A DNA stretch of 49,848 bases, from contig PXQN01000020.1 in assembly GCA_003021305.1 (NCBI GenBank), forward strand, positions 1 through 49,848, in the 5' to 3' direction. The number at the start of each line of letters is the position of its first letter. Within the stretch, counting starts at the first letter, position 1. Of this stretch, positions 1 to 7,929 are shown one piece after another. The notes under the pieces are model-generated. The model made no database searches. It was not told the origin of the DNA and saw only the letters and a list, made by a program, of their open reading frames with translations. The translations under genes and the position numbers were made by a program. Source of the DNA: Halobacteriales archaeon QH_10_67_22 (lineage in GTDB: Archaea; Halobacteriota; Halobacteria; Halobacteriales; Haloarculaceae).

Positions 1-1031
1 GCGACGTGGTCGCCGCCCTCGTGGAAAGCGGAGGTCGCACCCATGGCGCCGCCGACGACCGCGACGTCGGCCCCGACCGGCGACTCGATGGGGCGTGTCG
101 AGGAGATCGGATAGGCCTCCGTGCCGTTCTGTTTGCCCCGGTCTTCGACCAGCGGGAAGTCCTCGATGTCGTAGTCGGGATACTCGTGTTCGACGAGTCG
201 GCGGATGTACGTCGCGCCGTCGGGCACCCGCTCGTCCTCGGCCGAGAGGAGGGCGTACGAGCCACGGTCGGACAGGCTATCCAGGTCGACCCCGATGGGC
301 ATCGTCAGCCCGATCCGGGCGACGTTGTCGTCGTTCGGAAAGATCCACGGGTAGGCCGTGTGACCGGGGATGTACCCCCACCAGAACTTCATGAAATCCG
401 GGTCGAACAGTTCCTCGGGGACCCGGCGATGCTCCTGGTAGGCGATGTGGTTCACCTCGTTCGGTGCGAGGACGTCCGAGAGACTCCGGCCCTCGGGCAT
501 GAACTGGTCGAGCGCACCCGTCGTGACCGTCCGCTGGGGGCCGTCCGCGAGGACGAGTTTCTCGGCCTCGACCGCCTCGCCGTCGGCCAGCGTCAGCGTG
601 TGGTTCCCGTCGGTCGAGTCGACGTCCGTGACACTGGTGCCGACGCGGTAGGTCGCGCCGGCGGCCTCGGCCCGGTCGCGCAACCAGTCGTCGAACTTCG
701 CGCGGTGGAAGGCAAAGCCAAAGGAGCCGTACGAGGAGTCGATCCCGGTGTCGGTCAGCCGGAGGGTCTCCGAGGGGCCGATGAACTCCGCACCCTCCAG
801 GTCAGTGAGGAGGACGTCGTCGGGTATCTCGGCAGGGTCGATGTCCATGATGTCGACCCAGTAGTCGAGCATCCCGGCGGCGTCCGTCGAGTCCGGACCG
901 AGGCGGTCGCGGTCGGACCGCGGGACACCCTTCTCGATGACGAGGGCGTCGGCGTCGGCGGCGGCGGCCGCACGGCCCGCCGACGAGCCGGCCGGTCCCC
1001 CGCCGACGACCGCGACATCTACGCGCTCCAT
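1..1031 (-). CDS. Geranylgeranyl reductase family FAD-dependent oxidoreductase (3' end outside window)
   Basis: About 343 codons are visible; the C-terminus lies beyond the window edge. The protein opens with a Rossmann dinucleotide-binding loop (VVGGGPAGSSAG) followed by an acidic end of the second strand (VIEKG). A second FAD-contact motif of the group reads VAVVGGAMG near the window edge, and a DG motif (VLADGPQ) lies between. This is the layout of archaeal geranylgeranyl reductase-like flavoproteins, which saturate isoprenoid chains of membrane lipids or quinones at the membrane. The ATG at 1031 is chosen because a TATA-like box (1055-1062, minus strand) sits about 25 nt upstream, as in leaderless haloarchaeal transcripts. 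It is divergent from the thioesterase at 1177. The substrate cannot be told from sequence; other members of the flavoprotein group act on carotenoids. Confidence 0.85.
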   Translation of the reverse strand, partial: MERVDVAVVGGGPAGSSAGRAAAAADADALVIEKGVPRSDRDRLGPDSTDAAGMLDYWVDIMDIDPAEIPDDVLLTDLEGAEFIGPSETLRLTDTGIDSSYGSFGFAFHRAKFDDWLRDRAEAAGATYRVGTSVTDVDSTDGNHTLTLADGEAVEAEKLVLADGPQRTVTTGALDQFMPEGRSLSDVLAPNEVNHIAYQEHRRVPEELFDPDFMKFWWGYIPGHTAYPWIFPNDDNVARIGLTMPIGVDLDSLSDRGSYALLSAEDERVPDGATYIRRLVEHEYPDYDIEDFPLVEDRGKQNGTEAYPISSTRPIESPVGADVAVVGGAMGATSAFHEGGDHV

Positions 1032-1054
1032 ACGCTGTCACCAACCACGCCGGA

Positions 1055-1062
1055 GTATAAAT
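1055..1062 (-). promoter_or_regulatory. TATA-like box for the geranylgeranyl reductase gene
   Basis: The minus strand reads TTTATAC here, 24-31 nt before the ATG at 1031. This fits a leaderless transcript. Confidence 0.5.
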
Positions 1063-1176
1063 CCCACCGCATCGACTCTACCGACGAGCGCCGCCTCCCG
1101 TCTTGGCCCGCCTGTGCGCCCGGAGTGGCTGTGTGCCGGGGACAGACCTATGGCTCGACCCGCCCAACCGGGGGCC

Positions 1177-1614
1177 ATGCCAGACCTGCTGGAGACCCGC
1201 ATCGAGAACCGCTGGCTCGTCCACCCGAATCACGCGAACACCCTCGGGGCGACCCACGGCGGGAGCGTGCTCAAATGGATGGACGAGGCCGGCGCGATGT
1301 CGGCGATGCGCTTTGCCGGCGAGAACTGCGTCACCGTCTCCATGGACGGCGTCGAGTTCAGGCGCCCGATACCGGTCGGCGAGACCGCCGTCGTCGACGC
1401 CTACGTCTACGCCACCGGCGAGACGAGCGTCCGGGTGCGACTGCGTGCCGCCCGGGAGAACCCGCGGACGGCCGAGCGCGAGGCGACAACCGAATCCTAC
1501 GCCGTCTACGTCGCCATCGACGAGGACCGCGACCCCATGCCGGTGCCGGAACTGACCGTCGACTCCGAGGAGGGCGAGCGACTGCGCTCGGAGGCCCTGG
1601 CCGGCGAGGCGTAG
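1177..1614 (+). CDS. Acyl-CoA thioesterase, hotdog fold
   Basis: 145 residues. The N-terminal part has the hotdog acyl-CoA thioesterase pattern of Acot/YciA-type enzymes: an NHANTLGATHGG stretch, then a helix starting LKWMDEAGAMSAMRFAG, then strands FRRPIPVGETAVVDAYV and ETSVRVRLRAA. Such enzymes hydrolyse acyl-CoA to free acid and CoA in the cytoplasm, usually as oligomers. An ATG also occurs at 1150; 1177 is preferred because MPDLLETRIENRW matches where this family normally begins. The gene stands alone and diverges from the reductase upstream. A hairpin lies 17 nt past its stop. Acyl-chain preference is not visible. Confidence 0.85.
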   Translation: MPDLLETRIENRWLVHPNHANTLGATHGGSVLKWMDEAGAMSAMRFAGENCVTVSMDGVEFRRPIPVGETAVVDAYVYATGETSVRVRLRAARENPRTAEREATTESYAVYVAIDEDRDPMPVPELTVDSEEGERLRSEALAGEA

Positions 1615-1630
1615 CCGAGTGCGAGTCGGG

Positions 1631-1651
1631 GGTTCCCGGAACTCGGGAACC
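1631..1651 (+). terminator. Hairpin downstream of thioesterase gene
   Basis: A perfect 8-bp stem (GGTTCCCG with CGGGAACC) around a 5-nt loop begins 17 nt after the stop codon. No T-run follows, so termination is only a guess. Confidence 0.35.
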
Positions 1652-1828
1652 GCGCGACGAATACCTGGACATCCCGTACGTCCGCGCCCACGACCACGCC
1701 GGGGAGCAACTCGATTTCAGCGTCGTCCGCATCGACGCGACGAGCGTCAGCGGTGTGGTCGCCCCCCGCTGACCGGCGGAAACAGCCCGGCAGCGGGGCG
1801 GCAACGCGCCACCGGCCTCGGGAGGTGG

Positions 1829-1837
1829 ACTTATTCC
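1829..1837 (+). promoter_or_regulatory. TATA-like box for the 1860 gene
   Basis: ACTTATTCC lies 23-31 nt before the ATG at 1860, at the right distance for a leaderless transcript. Confidence 0.45.
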
Positions 1838-1859
1838 GGGACCGCTCGTACCGACGGCC

Positions 1860-2318
1860 ATGTCACTGGACGTCGAGACGCCGGCGCCGCCAGAGCTGGA
1901 CCCCGAGACGGACGCCGAGGCGTACGACGACGTCAACGTCGACGTGTCGGAGTACCGCCGCGAGGAACTTGACGAGTTCCTCCGTGCTGGGGCCTGGGCG
2001 GCGGCCTTCGACACCTGGACGGCCCGGACCGACATGGACGAAGCAACGTTCGCCGTCATCGTCGACCTCGAACTGTTCTCAGAGTTCGACTTCTTCTGGG
2101 ACTCCTTTGCCGGCCGGGTCGGCTACCACGCCCCCGGCATCCCGGAGGACTGGCGCCACCGGGAGATCCACCCGGGACTGGACTCCTGGGAGACTGTCTC
2201 GACTATCAACGCCGGCCTCACCGAGTTCGGCCAGACCGTCTGTGACGTGCTCAAAGACGAGTACATCGACTGGGACGAGGACTACGAACCGCCCGACGAA
2301 CTCCCCGACTTCGACTGA
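1860..2318 (+). CDS. Conserved haloarchaeal hypothetical protein, acidic
   Basis: 152 residues, very acidic throughout. There is no signal peptide, membrane segment or cysteine motif; the single cysteine is near the C-terminus. The middle is rich in aromatic residues (ELFSEFDFFWDSFAGRVGYH), which suggests a small compact helical fold. I do not recognise a functional family. The start is supported by a TATA-like box about 27 nt upstream. It is convergent with the PEBP lipoprotein gene downstream, separated by 48 nt. Function unknown. Confidence 0.7.
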   Translation: MSLDVETPAPPELDPETDAEAYDDVNVDVSEYRREELDEFLRAGAWAAAFDTWTARTDMDEATFAVIVDLELFSEFDFFWDSFAGRVGYHAPGIPEDWRHREIHPGLDSWETVSTINAGLTEFGQTVCDVLKDEYIDWDEDYEPPDELPDFD

Positions 2319-2366
2319 CCGCCAGTCCGACTCTCTCCCCCGCTCGACTGACCGACAACCCGAGAC

Positions 2367-2978
2367 TCACTCGCGTTCGAACTCGCCGGCGATCCGGTCC
2401 GTGTCGACGACGTGGCCGTCGAGTGCCGACGCCAGTTCGCCCCGTCCTGCACCGGCCTCCAGGTCCGGGGTCGTGTCGACCGCCGACATCGTGAACCGGT
2501 ACGTGTGGGGGCCGTCGCCCTGGGGTGGCAACGGTCCCCGGTACCCGAGTTCCCCGAAGTTGTTGGTGCCCTGTCGGGCGTCGTCGAGCTCGGGAACCGT
2601 CTCCGTCTGTTCGATGCCTTCGGGGACCGTCTCGGTGTCGGCGGGCACGTTCCACAGCAGCCAGTGGACGTAGTCGTTGGCGTCGGGGTCGTCGACGACC
2701 AGCGCCAGCGTCTCGGCCGCCTCGGGCACTGATTCGATACTGAGTTCGGGCGAGACGTCGGCGCCGACGCCGGTGTGTCGCTCCGGGATCGTCCCGCCGT
2801 CACCGAACGCCGGCGTCGAGAAGGCGAGCGAGCCGCCCCCCTCGGGAGTGCCGGACTCGTCGGTGGCAGTCCCGCCTGCCGCAGTGTCAGTCGTGGTCCC
2901 GGCACCGCCAGAGCCCTCGCCACAGCCGGCGACCGCGATACTCGCGGTGACAGCGAGAAATCCGCGTCTGGTTTGCAT
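2367..2978 (-). CDS. YbhB/YbcL (PEBP, Raf-kinase-inhibitor-like) family lipoprotein
   Basis: 203 residues. The N-terminus MQTRRGFLAVTASIAVAGC is a twin-arginine signal with a lipobox cysteine, so the protein is probably exported folded and lipid-anchored outside the cell. A Thr/Gly/Glu-rich linker follows to about residue 50. The rest is a PEBP domain: the family motifs VDDPDAN, HWLLWNVPA and YRGPLPPQGDGPHTYRF are all present and form the anion/ligand pocket. Bacterial and archaeal members have no settled reaction. The upstream frame has an earlier ATG, but the Tat motif fixes the start at 2978. It is convergent with the hypothetical gene before it and divergent from the HEWD gene after it. 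Confidence 0.9.
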   Translation of the reverse strand: MQTRRGFLAVTASIAVAGCGEGSGGAGTTTDTAAGGTATDESGTPEGGGSLAFSTPAFGDGGTIPERHTGVGADVSPELSIESVPEAAETLALVVDDPDANDYVHWLLWNVPADTETVPEGIEQTETVPELDDARQGTNNFGELGYRGPLPPQGDGPHTYRFTMSAVDTTPDLEAGAGRGELASALDGHVVDTDRIAGEFERE

Positions 2979-3049
2979 GGTCGCCGGTAGCACCCACGGG
3001 CACATCAGGGTACGGGAGATTGATTACCCGGGGTCACACACAGACGACT

Positions 3050-3235
3050 ATGACCAGGATCGATCCGCCGCGAGAACGGGAGTGTGAGCGGTGTGGCCGC
3101 CAGGACGTCTGGGACACCGACCGTGGTGCCTGGACGATCGCGACCGACGACGGAAAGCGCCAGACAGGGACGCCGCGATGTCTCCACGAGTGGGACATCA
3201 ACGGCACGTACAACCCGGTCGAGAACGGCGCCTGA
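3050..3235 (+). CDS. HEWD family small zinc-binding-type protein
   Basis: 61 residues. It contains a CERCG knuckle near residue 12, a lone cysteine before the signature LHEWDINGTYNP, and ends eight residues later. Small haloarchaeal proteins with this HEWD signature are annotated as the HEWD family; their role is unknown. The C-x2-C plus Cys/His pattern suggests one metal site. The ATG at 3050 is used because the ten residues encoded upstream in frame do not fit the family. It lies between the PEBP gene and tRNA-Thr on the opposite strand. Confidence 0.75.
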   Translation: MTRIDPPRERECERCGRQDVWDTDRGAWTIATDDGKRQTGTPRCLHEWDINGTYNPVENGA

Positions 3236-3271
3236 ACGCGAGTCGGGTCGCGAAACAGGCGCGGGAGCGAC

Positions 3272-3345
3272 AGCCAGGGCTGGGATTTGAACCCAGGAAG
3301 TCTCGATTACAAGTCGAGTGCTTGCACCGCCCAAGCTCCCCTGGC
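3272..3345 (-). tRNA. tRNA-Thr (anticodon TGT)
   Basis: 74 nt on the minus strand. The acceptor arms GCCAGGG and CCCTGGC pair fully. The anticodon stem CTCGA/TCGAG holds the loop CTTGTAA, giving anticodon UGU. The T-arm contains GGGTTCAAATCCC. The discriminator base is U, and CCA is not encoded. No TATA box is visible in the 12 nt between this gene and the stop of the GNAT reading frame just upstream, so it may be transcribed with that frame. Confidence 0.93.
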
Positions 3346-3356
3346 GCGTTCGGCCG

Positions 3357-3724
3357 TTACCCCCCCTCCTTTGAGTGGTTGTCGCTTTCGGCCGGTTTCT
3401 CCAGTTCGACCCGGTGGGGGCCGTAGCCGTGGCGCCGGTAGAACCGTCGGGCCGCCTCGTTGTCGGCCATCGTCTGGAGACTAACGACGTCGGCGCCGCG
3501 GTCCCGGAGGTGGCGTTCGGCCGTCGACAGGAGGTCACTGCCCAGCCCACGGTTGCGATAGTCCGGCCGGACGTACAGGTTCTCGACGACGCCCTTGACC
3601 ACGTCGGTGCCGTAACTGTTCTCCTCGACGCCGAAGGTGACGAACCCGACGACGCCGTCGTCACGGGCGACGAATAGGCGGTCGGTCGCCCGGCGTCGTC
3701 GACCGTCCCGGGTTCGACCTCCAT
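3357..3724 (-). pseudogene. GNAT N-acetyltransferase, frameshifted and internally shortened
   Basis: The acetyl-CoA-binding half of a GNAT enzyme is clear: LFVARDDGVVGFVTFG, then ENLYVRPDYRNRGLG (motif A, RxxGxG) and DNEAARRFYRRHGY at the C-terminus. That frame has no ATG, GTG or TTG close upstream. A typical GNAT start (MEVEPGTVDDAG) is present at 3724 but in a different frame; the two frames meet near 3690. The roughly 50 residues normally between the first strand and VGFV are missing. This suggests an internal deletion with a frameshift. A TATA-like box (3755-3762) remains upstream. It could still be made through frameshifting or an unusual start, but a broken gene is the simpler reading. 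Confidence 0.7.
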
Positions 3725-3754
3725 GGTAGATCGAACGAAAGGTGACGGACGACC

Positions 3755-3762
3755 AAATAATT
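3755..3762 (-). promoter_or_regulatory. TATA-like box ahead of the GNAT pseudogene and tRNA-Thr
   Basis: The minus strand reads AATTATTT, 31-38 nt before the ATG at 3724. It may drive a transcript that also carries tRNA-Thr. Confidence 0.4.
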
Positions 3763-3782
3763 GCGCCAGCGGTTGACGACAG

Positions 3783-3790
3783 TATTTTAG
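3783..3790 (+). promoter_or_regulatory. TATA-like box for the livHMGF operon
   Basis: TATTTTAG lies 36-43 nt before the livH ATG at 3826. This would give a short leader of about 10-18 nt containing AAGAGG. Confidence 0.45.
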
Positions 3791-3825
3791 CCCCCAGCGT
3801 TCGAGTATTCCAGTAAGAGGCACGA

Positions 3826-4959
3826 ATGGTGATAACAAGTGTACTGGCACGAGGGCAGACTGTGGCCCGTAGCGGGTTGTCGACGGCCGTCGAGAAACCC
3901 CTGGAGACGGTGCTCGCAGTCGTCGGACTGTTGATAGCGGGCGATTTCGTCGTCGCGCTCCTCGTGACAGGTGGTCTGGGATTCGCCGAGGTCGGCCAAC
4001 TCGCCAAGAACGGACTGATGCGCGGACTCGTCATCGGACTCGCCGGCGTCGGCCTGTCGATGACCTACAGCATCCTGAACTTCGCGAACTTCTCGCACGG
4101 TGACTACATCACCTTCGGGGCGTTCGCGGGCTGGGGCGTCACGTACCTCGTCGCCGGGTTCGGCGAGGCAGACTGGACGAACCTCCTGCTGGTCGGCGCC
4201 GGCGGGGGCGTCTACGGCGCGCAACTGGGCATCAGCATCACGGGGACGCCGCTTGCGGTCGTGGTCGGGCTCGTGCTGGCGGGCGCCACGACGGCCGGGC
4301 TGGCGCTGCTGGTCGACCGGGGCATCTACAAGTCGATGCGCGACGCCGGCGGCATTCCCCTGTTGATCACGAGCGTCGGCGTCGCGTTCGCGCTCCGGTA
4401 CGTTATCGCGCTCAGCTACAACCAGTCAGTGCGGGGGACGACGTCGACGGACATTCCGACGTATCAGTTGCCGGCCATCGACGGGACGATAGGGGTCAAC
4501 GCCCACGACCTCGTCGTGCTCGCCAGTGCGGTCGCGCTGATGCTCGGCGTCCACTTCCTGCTCCAGCGGACCAAACTGGGCAAGGCGATGCGGGCGATGG
4601 CCGACAACGAGGACCTGGCGCTGGTCACCGGCATCCCCACCGAACGGGTCGTCACCTGGACGTGGGTCGTCGGCGGCGCGCTCACGGGCGTCTCGGGCTT
4701 TCTGCTCGTCCTGTGGCGCGAGACGATCAACTTCCGGATCGGGTGGGTCCTCCTGTTGCTCGTGTTCTCGGCGGTCATCCTGGGCGGGATCGGGTCGATC
4801 TACGGCGCGATCTTCGGCGGCGTCATCATCGGGTTGACGCTCGAGCTATCACAGATCTGGATCCCGACTGACTTCGCCCGAGCGTCGGCGTTCGCGCTGA
4901 TGATCGTCATCCTGCTCGTCCGTCCCAAGGGGCTGTTCGCCGGGAGGTCGACAGCATGA
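3826..4959 (+). CDS. livH: Branched-chain amino-acid ABC transporter permease LivH
   Basis: 377 residues with about eight to nine hydrophobic segments. The family core is clear: GLVIGLAGVGLSMTYSILNF followed by ANFSHGDYITFGAF, the cytoplasmic EAA-like loop LLQRTKLGKAMRAMADN, and the C-terminal LVRPKGLF. LivH and LivM form the membrane channel of a type I importer for branched-chain amino acids or related amides. About 55 residues precede the usual LivH start, including one extra hydrophobic segment, as often seen in haloarchaea. It is the first gene of a four-gene operon; its stop overlaps the livM ATG (ATGA). Substrate is inferred from family only. Confidence 0.92.
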   Translation: MVITSVLARGQTVARSGLSTAVEKPLETVLAVVGLLIAGDFVVALLVTGGLGFAEVGQLAKNGLMRGLVIGLAGVGLSMTYSILNFANFSHGDYITFGAFAGWGVTYLVAGFGEADWTNLLLVGAGGGVYGAQLGISITGTPLAVVVGLVLAGATTAGLALLVDRGIYKSMRDAGGIPLLITSVGVAFALRYVIALSYNQSVRGTTSTDIPTYQLPAIDGTIGVNAHDLVVLASAVALMLGVHFLLQRTKLGKAMRAMADNEDLALVTGIPTERVVTWTWVVGGALTGVSGFLLVLWRETINFRIGWVLLLLVFSAVILGGIGSIYGAIFGGVIIGLTLELSQIWIPTDFARASAFALMIVILLVRPKGLFAGRSTA

Positions 4960-6359
4960 GCAGCGGCGAGCCCGCCGAGGCCGACCCCCTCGACAGGCTT
5001 CGGGACTCCGACGTCACGCTGATCGTCGGGGGACTCGCCGCGCTGTATCTCGCCTACGTGCTGGTCGGGATCGTCGCGGGGTTGAGTCCGCGCGGTATCT
5101 TCGCGACGATCACCCAGCTGACGCTGCTCATCACGATCTACGCGATGTTGACACTCGCGTTGAACCTCCACTGGGGATACACGGGGCTTTTCAACATCGG
5201 CATCGTCGGGTTCATGGCCGTCGGCGGGTACACGTTCCTGATGGTGACGATGCCGGTGGCAGAGCCGGCAGCACGGAGCGCGGGCGGCCTCGGCCTGCCG
5301 TTCGTCGTCGGACTCGTCGGGGCAGTCGTCGCCGCGGCGTTGCTGGGCTTCGTCGTCGGCCTCCCGTCGTTGCGGTTGCGCGCGGACTACCTGGCCATCA
5401 CGACGATCGCGATGTCGGAGATCGTGCGGTATTTCTACCAGTCCAACGCCTTCCAAGAGGTCGAACTCGGGGGCATACTGCTGGGGACCGGCGGCGGGTC
5501 CGGGCTCGTCGGCGGGTACACGACGCCCTTTGACACCTACGTCTACGACGCCGGCTGGTTCGAGGGAGTAGTGGAGTTCGTCGATACGACCTTCCAGATC
5601 AGCGGGACTCTCGGACCCAACATCGAGACGCTGTTCGACGCCCTCGTGCTCGTGGTCGTCGTCGTCGGGTTCTACTGGCTCCTCAAGCGGACCGGCGAGT
5701 CGCCGTTCGGTCGCGTCCTCAAGGCGATCCGCGAAGACGAGGACGTCGCCGGCGCGCTCGGGAAAGACACCGGCCGCTTCAAGATGAAGTCGTTCATGCT
5801 GGGCTGTGCCCTGATGGGACTGGCCGGCGCGCTGTACGTCTTCTTCCAGCTGGGCAACACCGTGAACCCGACGGTGTTCCGGCCACGGCTGACCTTCTTC
5901 GTGTGGGTCGCGCTCATCCTGGGCGGTGCGGGCTCGAACACCGGGAGCGTCCTGGGAGCTGCGCTGTTTGTCGGCGTGCTGTTCCGGGGGCCGCTGTACC
6001 TGAAAAACGCCATCGAGAACCTCGTCGAGTTCCCCGACGCGCCGGACACCGTCGCCGGCGGCCTCTCCGGGTTCCTCTCGCTCGACCCGGTGCCGTTCAT
6101 CGCCTTCCTGTTCGACAACATGGGCTCGTTGCGGATCATTCTGCTGGGCGTCGTCCTCATCGTGTTGATGAAACGCCGACCACAGGGACTGCTGGGCCAC
6201 CGTACGGAGACGGCAGCAGCGGTCCCGCTGGTCCCCGTCGAGACGGCGACGCCCTCCAGCGTCGCCGGGAGCGACGGGGCGGAAGCGACCGATGGCGGAC
6301 GGGTCGACACCGGACAGGTCGACAACGAGGGGGTCGACGGCGGAGGTGAGGGGTCGTGA
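4956..6359 (+). CDS. livM: Branched-chain amino-acid ABC transporter permease LivM
   Basis: 467 residues, ten or so hydrophobic segments. It carries the LivM hallmarks LTLALNLHWGYTGLFNIG near residue 65-85, SLRLRADYLAITTIAMSEIVR, the coupling-helix loop GRVLKAIREDEDVAGALGKD, and VALILGGAGSNTGSVLGA. It partners with LivH in the inner part of the transporter. The C-terminal 50 residues are a hydrophilic acidic Gly/Asp tail not found in bacterial LivM. The start overlaps livH by 4 nt and the end overlaps livG by 4 nt, so translation is probably coupled. Confidence 0.92.
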   Translation: MSSGEPAEADPLDRLRDSDVTLIVGGLAALYLAYVLVGIVAGLSPRGIFATITQLTLLITIYAMLTLALNLHWGYTGLFNIGIVGFMAVGGYTFLMVTMPVAEPAARSAGGLGLPFVVGLVGAVVAAALLGFVVGLPSLRLRADYLAITTIAMSEIVRYFYQSNAFQEVELGGILLGTGGGSGLVGGYTTPFDTYVYDAGWFEGVVEFVDTTFQISGTLGPNIETLFDALVLVVVVVGFYWLLKRTGESPFGRVLKAIREDEDVAGALGKDTGRFKMKSFMLGCALMGLAGALYVFFQLGNTVNPTVFRPRLTFFVWVALILGGAGSNTGSVLGAALFVGVLFRGPLYLKNAIENLVEFPDAPDTVAGGLSGFLSLDPVPFIAFLFDNMGSLRIILLGVVLIVLMKRRPQGLLGHRTETAAAVPLVPVETATPSSVAGSDGAEATDGGRVDTGQVDNEGVDGGGEGS

Positions 6360-7204
6360 CGACCGCCGACCCGACCGTCGAGGACAGCGAGGACGAACCG
6401 ACGCTGAAACTGGAAGTGGAGACGGCGGAGCTGTCGGCGGTCCCGCTCCGGGTCGAGGACCTGGAGAAACGCTTCGGCGGGATCACGGCCGTCGACGGCG
6501 CCAGTTTCGAGGTCGAACGCGGGACGATCACCGGACTGATCGGCCCAAACGGCGCCGGCAAGTCGACGACGTTCAACTGCATCACCGGCTTCCACCGCCC
6601 CGACGCCGGGTCGGTGTACTTCGACGACGAGGACGTCACCGGACGAGCGCCCCACGAACTCGCCCGCGCCGGACTGGTCAGGACCTTCCAGATCGCACGC
6701 GAACTCGGCGAGATGACCGTCATGGAGAACATGATGCTGGCACCGAAAAACCAGTCCGGCGAGACGCTGTGGCGGTCGGTGCTCCCCGGCACGCGCGACG
6801 GGGTCCGCGACCAGGAGACGGTCAACCTGGAACGGACCTGGCGTACCCTGGAGTTTTTCGAACTCGACCACCTCTGGAACGAGCAAGCGGGTAACCTCTC
6901 GGGCGGCCAGCGCAAACTGCTGGAGATGGCCCGCGTGTTGATGACCGACCCGAAGGTCGTCCTGCTCGACGAACCGCTGGCGGGCGTCAACCCCTCTCTG
7001 GAGGCGCGACTGCTCGAACACCTCCACGAACTGGCCGACCGCGGTTACACGTTCCTGTTGGTCGAACACGACATGGACGTGATCATGGAACACTGCGAGC
7101 ACGTCATCGTCATGCACCAGGGGAAAGTCCTCGCGGAGGGCGAGCCCGCGGCGATCCGCGACAACGAGGAGGTCATCGACGCCTACCTGGGGGAGGACGT
7201 GTGA
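6356..7204 (+). CDS. livG: Branched-chain amino-acid ABC transporter ATP-binding protein LivG
   Basis: 282 residues, GTG start overlapping the livM stop (GTGA). Walker A is GPNGAGKST, the signature is NLSGGQRKLLEMARVL, Walker B is VVLLDEPLAGVNP, and the switch histidine is in LLVEHDMD. The LivG-specific NCITGFHRPDAGSV and GLVRTFQIARELGEMTVMEN stretches are present. About 35 acidic residues precede the ATPase fold. It powers import together with LivF at the cytoplasmic face. The stop overlaps the GTG of livF. Confidence 0.93.
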   Translation: MTTADPTVEDSEDEPTLKLEVETAELSAVPLRVEDLEKRFGGITAVDGASFEVERGTITGLIGPNGAGKSTTFNCITGFHRPDAGSVYFDDEDVTGRAPHELARAGLVRTFQIARELGEMTVMENMMLAPKNQSGETLWRSVLPGTRDGVRDQETVNLERTWRTLEFFELDHLWNEQAGNLSGGQRKLLEMARVLMTDPKVVLLDEPLAGVNPSLEARLLEHLHELADRGYTFLLVEHDMDVIMEHCEHVIVMHQGKVLAEGEPAAIRDNEEVIDAYLGEDV

Positions 7205-7905
7205 GCCTGCTCGAAATCGATGACCTGGACGCGGGGTACGGCGACCTCCAGATCCTGGACGGCGTGGACATGGCCGTCGACGACGAGGAGTACGTCGCCA
7301 TCGTCGGGCCCAACGGGGCCGGCAAATCGACGGTGATGCGGACCGTGTTCGGCATCGCGACCCACATGGGCGGGACGATCACCTTCGACGGCGAGAAGAT
7401 AAGCACGCTCGCGCCCGAACGGGTCATCCGCAAAGGTATCGGCTACGTCCCCCAGGACGACAACGTGTTCTCGTCGCTGTCGGTCCGCGAGAACCTCGAG
7501 ATGGGAGCGTACATCCTGGACGACGTCCCCGAAGCGGCGCTCCGGGAAGTGTACGACCGCTTCCCGATCCTCGAGGAACGCGAAGGCCAGAAAGGCGGGA
7601 CCCTGAGCGGCGGCCAACAGCAGATGCTCGCGATGGGGCGGGCACTGATGCTCGACCCGGACCTCATCCTGCTGGACGAACCCTCCGCGGGACTGGCGCC
7701 GGACCTGGTCGAGGAGATGTTCGAGAAAGTCGACCAGATCAACGACGACGGCACCGCGATCCTCATGGTCGAACAGAACGCAAAGGAGGCGTTGCGCCGC
7801 TGTGACCGCGGGTACGTCCTCGTGCAGGGACAGAACCGCTACGACGGACCGGGCGAGTCACTGCTGGACGACGAGCAGATCAGACGGGACTTCCTCGGCG
7901 GCTGA
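7201..7905 (+). CDS. livF: Branched-chain amino-acid ABC transporter ATP-binding protein LivF
   Basis: 234 residues, GTG start coupled to livG. Motifs: Walker A GPNGAGKST, signature TLSGGQQQMLAMGRAL, Walker B LILLDEPSAGLAP and switch LMVEQNAKEAL. The Q-loop GYVPQDDNVFSSLSVRENLEMG is typical of LivF. It ends the operon. The binding-protein gene follows on the opposite strand, 24 nt away tail to tail, so that gene is transcribed separately. Confidence 0.93.
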   Translation: MSLLEIDDLDAGYGDLQILDGVDMAVDDEEYVAIVGPNGAGKSTVMRTVFGIATHMGGTITFDGEKISTLAPERVIRKGIGYVPQDDNVFSSLSVRENLEMGAYILDDVPEAALREVYDRFPILEEREGQKGGTLSGGQQQMLAMGRALMLDPDLILLDEPSAGLAPDLVEEMFEKVDQINDDGTAILMVEQNAKEALRRCDRGYVLVQGQNRYDGPGESLLDDEQIRRDFLGG

Positions 7906-7929
7906 CCGGAAAACGGAGGTTTGGGCCGT

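Noticed and set aside
6-1772. 588-codon open frame on the plus strand across the first 1.7 kb
   Set aside because: It runs antisense to the flavoprotein gene and out of frame with the thioesterase; its composition is that of a shadow frame in high-GC DNA.
1657-1772. Short stretch after the thioesterase with gene-like codon use (DEYLDIPYVRAHDHAGEQLDF)
   Set aside because: No start codon or promoter of its own and no recognised family; it could be a gene remnant but cannot be supported.
4800-7117. Long minus-strand frames across livM and livG
   Set aside because: They are antisense to genes with complete ABC-transporter motifs and have Arg/His-rich, non-protein-like composition.
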